A stretch of DNA of 10,796 nt from JBFKUL01 sp041635755 (GTDB lineage Bacteria; Pseudomonadota; Gammaproteobacteria; Burkholderiales; SG8-39), in contig JBFKUL010000084.1 in the NCBI GenBank assembly GCA_041635755.1, positions 1 to 10,796 of the forward strand. The letters run 5' to 3'. Shown here in pieces: positions 6,549 to 10,796 of this stretch. Each line of letters starts with the position of its first letter. The first letter of the stretch is position 1. The translations under genes and the position numbers were made by a program. The notes under the pieces are model-generated. The model made no database searches. It was not told the DNA's origin and saw only the letters and a program-made list of their open reading frames with translations.

Positions 6549-6968
6549 CTACGCCGCAGGCGCTTCGGCTGCAGGCGCATCCGCCGGCGTGGCCTCGCTC
6601 GCGCGCTCCGGGCGCCCTTCGCCGCCCTTGTCCATGAGCGACTTGGATTTCTCTTCCTTCATCATCGGCGAGGCCGTCGTGACGGCCTTGTCCATCTTCA
6701 CCACGAGGTGGCGCAGCACCGCGTCGCTGAACTTGAACGAGTGCTCGAGCTCGCCCAGCGTTTCGCCGTCGCACTCGACATTCATGAGCACGTAGTGCGC
6801 CTTGTGCATCTTCTGGATCGGATAGGTCAGCTGGCGGCGGCCCCAGTCTTCGAGGCGGTGGATCTTGCCGCTGCGTCCTTCGATGACGCCGCGATAGCGA
6901 TCGACCATCGCGGGCACCTGCTCGCTCTGATCAGGATGGACGATGAAAACGATTTCGTAGTGTCGCAT
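6549..6968 (-). CDS. rpsF: 30S ribosomal protein S6
   Basis: S6 partners S18 in the platform of the 30S subunit. The 139-residue product opens MRHYEIVFIVHPDQSEQVPA and contains the family's GGKIHRLEDWGRRQL-type block (here with SGKIHRLEDWGRRQLTYPI), followed by KAHYVLMNVEC. A low-complexity tail after about residue 105 (KEEKSKS, then repeated Ala/Pro/Glu) resembles the acidic or alanine-rich tails of proteobacterial S6. The start is the ATG at 6968, with AAGGAG 6 nt upstream. The same frame stays open to 7346 but has no homology there. It heads the rpsF-priB-rpsR-rplI operon, with a promoter at 7094-7123 and a leader of about 115 nt carrying a strong hairpin. In other bacteria the S6-S18 complex represses this operon. 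Confidence 0.97.
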   Translation of the reverse strand: MRHYEIVFIVHPDQSEQVPAMVDRYRGVIEGRSGKIHRLEDWGRRQLTYPIQKMHKAHYVLMNVECDGETLGELEHSFKFSDAVLRHLVVKMDKAVTTASPMMKEEKSKSLMDKGGEGRPERASEATPADAPAAEAPAA

Positions 6969-7006
6969 GCGATCTCCTTGTGGGTTGAGCCCCCCGTCGA
7001 ACAAGA

Positions 7007-7033
7007 ATCGCGGGTCGGCAAGCCGCCCGCGAT
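7007..7033 (-). promoter_or_regulatory. Leader hairpin upstream of rpsF, candidate S6:S18 binding site
   Basis: In the transcript, AUCGCGGG (7033-7026) pairs perfectly with CCCGCGAU (7014-7007). Inside, CGG-CUUG-CCG plus one unpaired A extends the stem to 11 bp. It sits about 38 nt before the rpsF ATG in a leader of about 115 nt. S6-S18 complexes are known to bind a hairpin containing a conserved CCG in rpsF leaders. The CCGA here is in a suitable place, but I have not matched a covariance model. The hairpin is seen directly; its function is inference. Confidence 0.45.
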
Positions 7034-7093
7034 GCGTGCGCGGTGCGGCAAGGAACGCGTCCTGGCCTGGGCCGGGAGCGCGAAAAGGGCTGA

Positions 7094-7123
7094 ATTCTAA
7101 GCGAAATGACGCCGGCGGGGCAA
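7094..7123 (-). promoter_or_regulatory. Promoter of the rpsF-priB-rpsR-rplI operon
   Basis: TTGCCC (7123-7118) and TAGAAT (7099-7094) are spaced by 18 bp on the - strand. The -35 matches four of six bases and the -10 five of six. The -35 begins only a few bases past the dehydrogenase stop. There is no terminator between the two genes, so read-through from rnr-rlmB is also possible. Confidence 0.6.
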
Positions 7124-7125
7124 GC

Positions 7126-8103
7126 TCAGCGTCGGGCCGCCTTGGCGTAGTCCGGATTGGCCACGTTTTGCGGTTTGCCCGCGGCGAAGGCAGCCAGGTT
7201 GCCAAAGGCGGTGCCGAAGTAGTGCTCATAGCCGTCACGCTCGACGTAGCCCAGATGCGGCGTGCAGATCGCGTTCGGCAGCGCGAGCAAAGGATGGCCC
7301 GCGTCGCGTACCGGCTCCTCCTCGTAGACGTCCACGGCGGCGGCACCGGGGCGCCCGGCGGCGAGCGCCGCAGCGAGCGCGCCCGGCTCGATCAGCTCGG
7401 CGCGGCTGGTGTTGACGAACACGGCAGTGGGCTTCATGCGGTCCAGGTCGGCGCGCTCGACGAGGCCTCGCGTCTGCGGTGCGAGGCGCACGTGCAGCGC
7501 GAGTACGTCGCAGGTCTCGAAGAAGCGTTCGCGGTTTGCGACGAAGGCGTAACCCTCGGCTTCTGCGCGCGCCCGGCTGCCCTCGCGTCCAAACGCCTGC
7601 ACGTTCATACCGAAAGCGCGCCCGTAGCCCGCGACCACTGCGCCGATCTTGCCGAAGCCGTACACGCCGAGCGTACGGCCCCGCAGCCCGAGGCCGACCG
7701 AGCGCTGCCAGCCGCCGCGCTTGAGATTGTCGACTTCCTGCGGGATGCGCCGCATCGCCGCGAGCACCAGACCCCAGGTGAGCTCGGCGGTCGCGTGCGG
7801 CGTACCGGAGCCCTCCAGCACCGCGATGCCCAGGCGGGTACATGCGGCGAGGTCGATGTGCGGCCCCGCCTTGGCGGTCTGGCTGAGTGCACGCAGCTTC
7901 GGCAACCGATCGAGCAGCGCTTCCGGAAAGCGCGTGCGCTCGCGGATCAGCACCAGCGCCTCGAACGCGCGCAGCCGCTCGACGAGCGCGTCCAGATCCT
8001 TGAGCGTGTCGTTGAACACCGTGACCTCATGGCCCGCGAGCTGCGCCCAGGCTTGCAGGCTCGGAGTGGCGTTCTGGTAGTCATCGAGCACGGCGATTTT
8101 CAC
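7126..8103 (-). CDS. D-2-hydroxyacid dehydrogenase family protein
   Basis: This is a 325-residue NAD(P)-dependent D-isomer-specific 2-hydroxyacid dehydrogenase, the fold of SerA and glyoxylate reductases. It reduces a 2-oxoacid or oxidises a D-2-hydroxyacid; the substrate cannot be told from the sequence. The nucleotide-binding motif is GVYGFGKIG (GxGxxG at 149-154). The catalytic triad is visible as R234 in VNTSRAEL, E263 in VDVYEEEP and H283 in CTPHLGY. There is no C-terminal ACT domain, so it is not a long SerA. The start is the GTG at 8103, giving (M)KIAVLDDYQ with GGGAGGA 6 nt upstream. The longer frame to 8271 runs through rlmB and has no homology. The GTG overlaps the rlmB TGA as GTGA. 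Its place between rRNA-processing and ribosomal genes suggests shared transcription rather than shared function. Confidence 0.93.
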   Translation of the reverse strand: MKIAVLDDYQNATPSLQAWAQLAGHEVTVFNDTLKDLDALVERLRAFEALVLIRERTRFPEALLDRLPKLRALSQTAKAGPHIDLAACTRLGIAVLEGSGTPHATAELTWGLVLAAMRRIPQEVDNLKRGGWQRSVGLGLRGRTLGVYGFGKIGAVVAGYGRAFGMNVQAFGREGSRARAEAEGYAFVANRERFFETCDVLALHVRLAPQTRGLVERADLDRMKPTAVFVNTSRAELIEPGALAAALAAGRPGAAAVDVYEEEPVRDAGHPLLALPNAICTPHLGYVERDGYEHYFGTAFGNLAAFAAGKPQNVANPDYAKAARR

Positions 8104-8861
8104 GCTTTCCTCCCTGCGCTGCGCCGGCGCACCGACTCGAAAAGGGCGACGCCCGAGGCCACCGATACGTTCAGAGTTCCGACCTCGCCATGCATCGGGA
8201 TGCGCACCAGCAGGTCGCAGCGCTCGCGCGTCAGGCGCCGCATGCCGGTGCCCTCGGCACCCAGTACCCACGCGATCGCCTCGGGCAGATCGGCGTCATA
8301 AAGGTCCTGCTGCGCGTCCGCAGAGGTGCCGACCACCCAGATGTTGCGCTCCTTCAAGTCGTCCAGGGTGCGCGCGAGGTTGGTGACCATGAAGTACGGT
8401 GTCGACTCGGCGGCGCCGCTTGCCACTTTTGATACCGTCGGCGTGATGCCTGCCGCGCGGTCGCGCGGTGCGAGGACGGCGTGTGCGCCGGCAGCGTTCG
8501 CCACACGCAGGCAGGCGCCCAGATTGTGCGGGTCGGTTACGCCGTCCAGTACCAGCAGAAGTGGCGGCACCGCGAGGCCCTCGAGCAGCTGGTCGATATC
8601 CTCGGCCGCACTGTGCACCTCGACTCGCGCTACCACGCCCTGATGGCGCCCGCCGCCGTAGAAGCCATCCAGGCGCTTGGTCGGGACCTTGTGCAGAGCG
8701 ACGCCGGCGCGCGCCGCGGCGTCCTCGACGCCCTTGGCGCGCACATCGTGGCGCTCGGCGTCCACAAAGACTTCGAGCACCGACTTCGGCTCGGCGCGCA
8801 AACGCGCAAGCACCGCGTGGAAGCCGAATACGACGCGTGGCTCGCGGTGGCTCTTGCTCAA
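8100..8861 (-). CDS. rlmB: 23S rRNA (guanosine-2'-O-)-methyltransferase RlmB
   Basis: RlmB uses S-adenosylmethionine to methylate the ribose of G2251 in the 23S rRNA peptidyl-transferase loop. It is a 253-residue SpoU/TrmH-family SPOUT protein. The N-terminal substrate-binding domain starts VVFGFHAVLARL and includes GGGRHQGVVARV (about 69-80). The knotted catalytic domain has motif 1 DPHNLGACLR (110-119), motif 2 LGAEGTGMRRL (200-210) and motif 3 IPMHGEVGTLNVSVASG (221-237). The frame stays open to 9143, but homology begins at residue 95 of it. The only start codon there is TTG at 8861, with GGGAG 8 nt upstream, overlapping the rnr stop as TTGA. Its own stop overlaps the dehydrogenase start. 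Tight coupling to rnr matches the usual rnr-rlmB pairing. Confidence 0.94.
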   Translation of the reverse strand: MSKSHREPRVVFGFHAVLARLRAEPKSVLEVFVDAERHDVRAKGVEDAAARAGVALHKVPTKRLDGFYGGGRHQGVVARVEVHSAAEDIDQLLEGLAVPPLLLVLDGVTDPHNLGACLRVANAAGAHAVLAPRDRAAGITPTVSKVASGAAESTPYFMVTNLARTLDDLKERNIWVVGTSADAQQDLYDADLPEAIAWVLGAEGTGMRRLTRERCDLLVRIPMHGEVGTLNVSVASGVALFESVRRRSAGRKA

Positions 8862-10796
8862 GCCCTGTCTCCCGCGGGCACGAAATCGATCTTCCTGCTC
8901 TCCAGGTCGACTCGCACCAGCTTCACGCTCATCCGGTCGGCGAGCCGGAAGCGCTTGCCGGTTCTCTCCCCGAGCAGCATGTGGCGCGCAGGGTCGTACT
9001 GGAAGTAGTCGCGGCCGAGCTCCGAGATATGCACCAGCCCGTCGACGAAATAGTCGTCCAGCGTGACGAACAGGCCAAAGGGCGTCACCCCGGTAACGCT
9101 GCCGGAGAACACGCCGCCGACATGGTTCTGCATGTAGTAGCACTTGAGCCAGTTCTCGACGTCACGGCTCGCGTCGTCAGCGCGCCGCTCGGTCTCCGAG
9201 CAGTGCCGCCCAAGCGCCTCCCAGTCGACGCCGTCATAGTGCCGCCCGCCGAGCACGGCCTTGATCGCACGGTGCACCACGAGATCCGGGTAGCGCCGGA
9301 TCGGCGAGGTGAAGTGCACATAGGCGTCGAACGCCAGGCCGAAGTGCCCCGCGTTGTCCGGGCTGTACACGGCTTGCTTGAGCGAGCGCAGCAATACGGT
9401 CTGCAGCAGCAGGAAATCCGGGCGCCTGCGGATCTTCTCGATGAGCTGCGAATAGTCCCTGGGCTGCGGCTTCTCGCCGCCGGGCAGCTGCAGCCCGAGC
9501 TCGGCAAGAAAATCGCGCAGCGCCGTGATCTTTTCCGGCGCCGGCACGTCATGCACCCGGTACAGCGTCGGATGCTCGCGCTCGGCAAGCAGATTGCCCG
9601 CGCACACGTTCGCCGCCAGCATGCACTCCTCGATCAGCCGGTGCGCGTCGTTTCGCTGCTCGGACACGATCTTGTCGATCTTGCCCTGCGCATCGAACAG
9701 CATGCGCGTCTCGACGGTCTCGAAGTCGATCGCGCCTCGACGTTGGCGCTCCTCGGAAAGCCTCGCGTAAAGCTCGTAGAGCGTCTCGAGGTGCGTGAAC
9801 AGCGCCTCGCGCCCGCGCGCGGCCTTCTTCGCCGAAAGCATCTCCCACACCTCGGTGTAGGTGAGTCGCGCGCGCGAGCGGATCGCCGCCGGATAGAACT
9901 CGTAGCGGGCCACGGTGCCCTTGGGCGTGAGCGCCATCTCGCAGACCATCGCCAGGCGATCGACTTCCGGATTGAGCGAGCACAGGCCGTTGGAGAGCTT
10001 CTCGGGGAGCATCGGGATCACGCGCCGCGGGAAATACACCGACGTGCCGCGGCTGCGCGCCTCCTCGTCGAGCGCGTCGCCATGGCGCACGTAGTGGCTG
10101 ACATCGGCGATCGCGACCCACAGCCGATACCCTTTGCCCTCGCGCACCGCGTGCACCGCGTCGTCGAAATCCTTCGCCGTTTCGCCGTCGATGGTGACGA
10201 AGGCGAGCTCGCGCAGATCGCGCCGACCGGTGCAGTCGGCCTCGCGCACCTCGGCCGGCAGCGCGCGCGCCGCGGCGAGTGCAGGTTTCGGGAACTCGTG
10301 CGGCAGATCGAACTTGCGCAGCGCGATCTCGATCTCCATGCCCGGGTCGGCGTAATGCCCGAGGACCTCGGCGACGCGTCCGATCGGCTGCGCGTGCTTC
10401 TGCGGCTGCGCCACCAGCTCGATCGTGACCACCTCGCCGGGCTTGGCGCGTCCGGCCTCGACGGGCGGCACCAGGATGTCCTGCGCGATGCGGCGATCCT
10501 CGGGCACCAGGAACAGCACCCCGTGCTCGGCGTGCAGACGGCCGACGATGCGCCGGTTGGCGCGCGCAAGCACCTCGACAATGATCCCTTGCGGGCGACC
10601 GCGTGAGTCGCGCCCGCTGACGCGTACCGAGGCGCGGTCCCCGTGCAGCACCTCGCGCATCTCGGCCGGCGGCAGATAGATCCACGCCGACCCGTCATCG
10701 GGAACCAGGAAGCCGTGGCCGTCGCGATGCCCTTCGACGCGTCCGGCCACGAGCGCGATGCGCTTCGCCACCAGCAGGCTGCCTGCGCGGTTCTGC
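8858..10796 (-). CDS. rnr: Ribonuclease R, 5' end beyond the window
   Basis: RNase R is a processive 3'-5' exoribonuclease that degrades structured RNA and takes part in rRNA and tmRNA quality control. The frame is open to the right edge. The GTG at 10771 is probably internal, because preceding codons continue the family sequence (QNRAGSLL); the N-terminal helix-turn-helix part is missing. Counting from that GTG, cold-shock domains come first (VEGHRDGHGFLVPDD, 12-26). The RNB catalytic domain follows, with acidic residues D195, D201, D203 and D204 in TIDGETAKDFDDA. Then come GTSVYFPRRVIPMLPEKLSN (242-261) and HFTSPIRRYPDL (486-497). An S1 domain lies at about 552-631. The protein stops 6 residues after the S1 domain (VPAGDRA), without the Lys-rich tail of E. 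coli RNase R. The stop overlaps rlmB as TTGA. Confidence 0.96.
   Translation of the reverse strand, partial: QNRAGSLLVAKRIALVAGRVEGHRDGHGFLVPDDGSAWIYLPPAEMREVLHGDRASVRVSGRDSRGRPQGIIVEVLARANRRIVGRLHAEHGVLFLVPEDRRIAQDILVPPVEAGRAKPGEVVTIELVAQPQKHAQPIGRVAEVLGHYADPGMEIEIALRKFDLPHEFPKPALAAARALPAEVREADCTGRRDLRELAFVTIDGETAKDFDDAVHAVREGKGYRLWVAIADVSHYVRHGDALDEEARSRGTSVYFPRRVIPMLPEKLSNGLCSLNPEVDRLAMVCEMALTPKGTVARYEFYPAAIRSRARLTYTEVWEMLSAKKAARGREALFTHLETLYELYARLSEERQRRGAIDFETVETRMLFDAQGKIDKIVSEQRNDAHRLIEECMLAANVCAGNLLAEREHPTLYRVHDVPAPEKITALRDFLAELGLQLPGGEKPQPRDYSQLIEKIRRRPDFLLLQTVLLRSLKQAVYSPDNAGHFGLAFDAYVHFTSPIRRYPDLVVHRAIKAVLGGRHYDGVDWEALGRHCSETERRADDASRDVENWLKCYYMQNHVGGVFSGSVTGVTPFGLFVTLDDYFVDGLVHISELGRDYFQYDPARHMLLGERTGKRFRLADRMSVKLVRVDLESRKIDFVPAGDRA

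Noticed and set aside
5647..6795. Open + strand frame of 382 codons across rplI, rpsR, priB and rpsF
   Set aside because: It crosses four confirmed genes on the other strand and their junctions; Ser/Arg-rich shadow sequence.
6967..8301. Open + strand frame of 444 codons opposite the dehydrogenase
   Set aside because: Shadow of a confirmed - strand gene and of the rpsF leader, with no homology visible.
8468..10606. Open + strand frame of 712 codons opposite rnr and rlmB
   Set aside because: It mirrors two well-conserved enzymes, contains His/Arg/Leu-rich shadow sequence without motifs, and has no suitable start or context.

Overview
The window reads as a core chromosomal segment of a GC-rich betaproteobacterium. 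The main evidence is the gene order rpsF-priB-rpsR-rplI-dnaB preceded by rnr-rlmB, the presence of PriB (a beta/gammaproteobacterial primosome protein), and the protein sequences, which resemble Burkholderiales-type relatives. The genus cannot be told from the sequence alone. I see no mobile element with a transposase, no CRISPR array, no tRNA or rRNA, and no defence or secretion system.

Layout. Positions 1-3301 (+ strand) hold the 3' part of a very large DUF748/AsmA-like envelope gene whose beginning lies off the left edge. It carries a striking in-frame tandem array of 141-bp repeats at about 782-1336. Everything else is on the - strand, so the DUF748 gene converges on it. In transcription order from the right edge come rnr (RNase R, 5' end off the window), rlmB (23S rRNA Gm2251 methyltransferase), a D-2-hydroxyacid dehydrogenase, rpsF (S6), priB, rpsR (S18), rplI (L9), dnaB (replicative helicase) and a small double-CDGSH iron-sulfur protein.

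Operons and control. rnr, rlmB and the dehydrogenase overlap by 4 nt (TTGA, then GTGA), so they look translationally coupled. A good promoter (TTGCCC-18-TAGAAT) sits just past the dehydrogenase stop and drives rpsF-priB-rpsR-rplI. Its roughly 115-nt leader contains a strong hairpin that could be an S6:S18-type autoregulatory site. A clear intrinsic terminator follows rplI (5410-5440), so dnaB probably has its own promoter. No convincing terminator follows dnaB. Instead there are two copies of an 8-bp-stem hairpin plus a duplicated remnant of the dnaB 3' end.

The genes together serve translation (S6, S18, L9, RlmB), RNA decay (RNase R) and replication restart or elongation (PriB, DnaB). The dehydrogenase and the CDGSH protein are metabolic passengers. 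The window is mostly ordinary core genome. The best leads are the duplicated dnaB tail with its hairpins, the recent repeat expansion in the DUF748 gene, the rpsF leader hairpin, the TTG starts of priB and rlmB, and the missing basic tail of RNase R.
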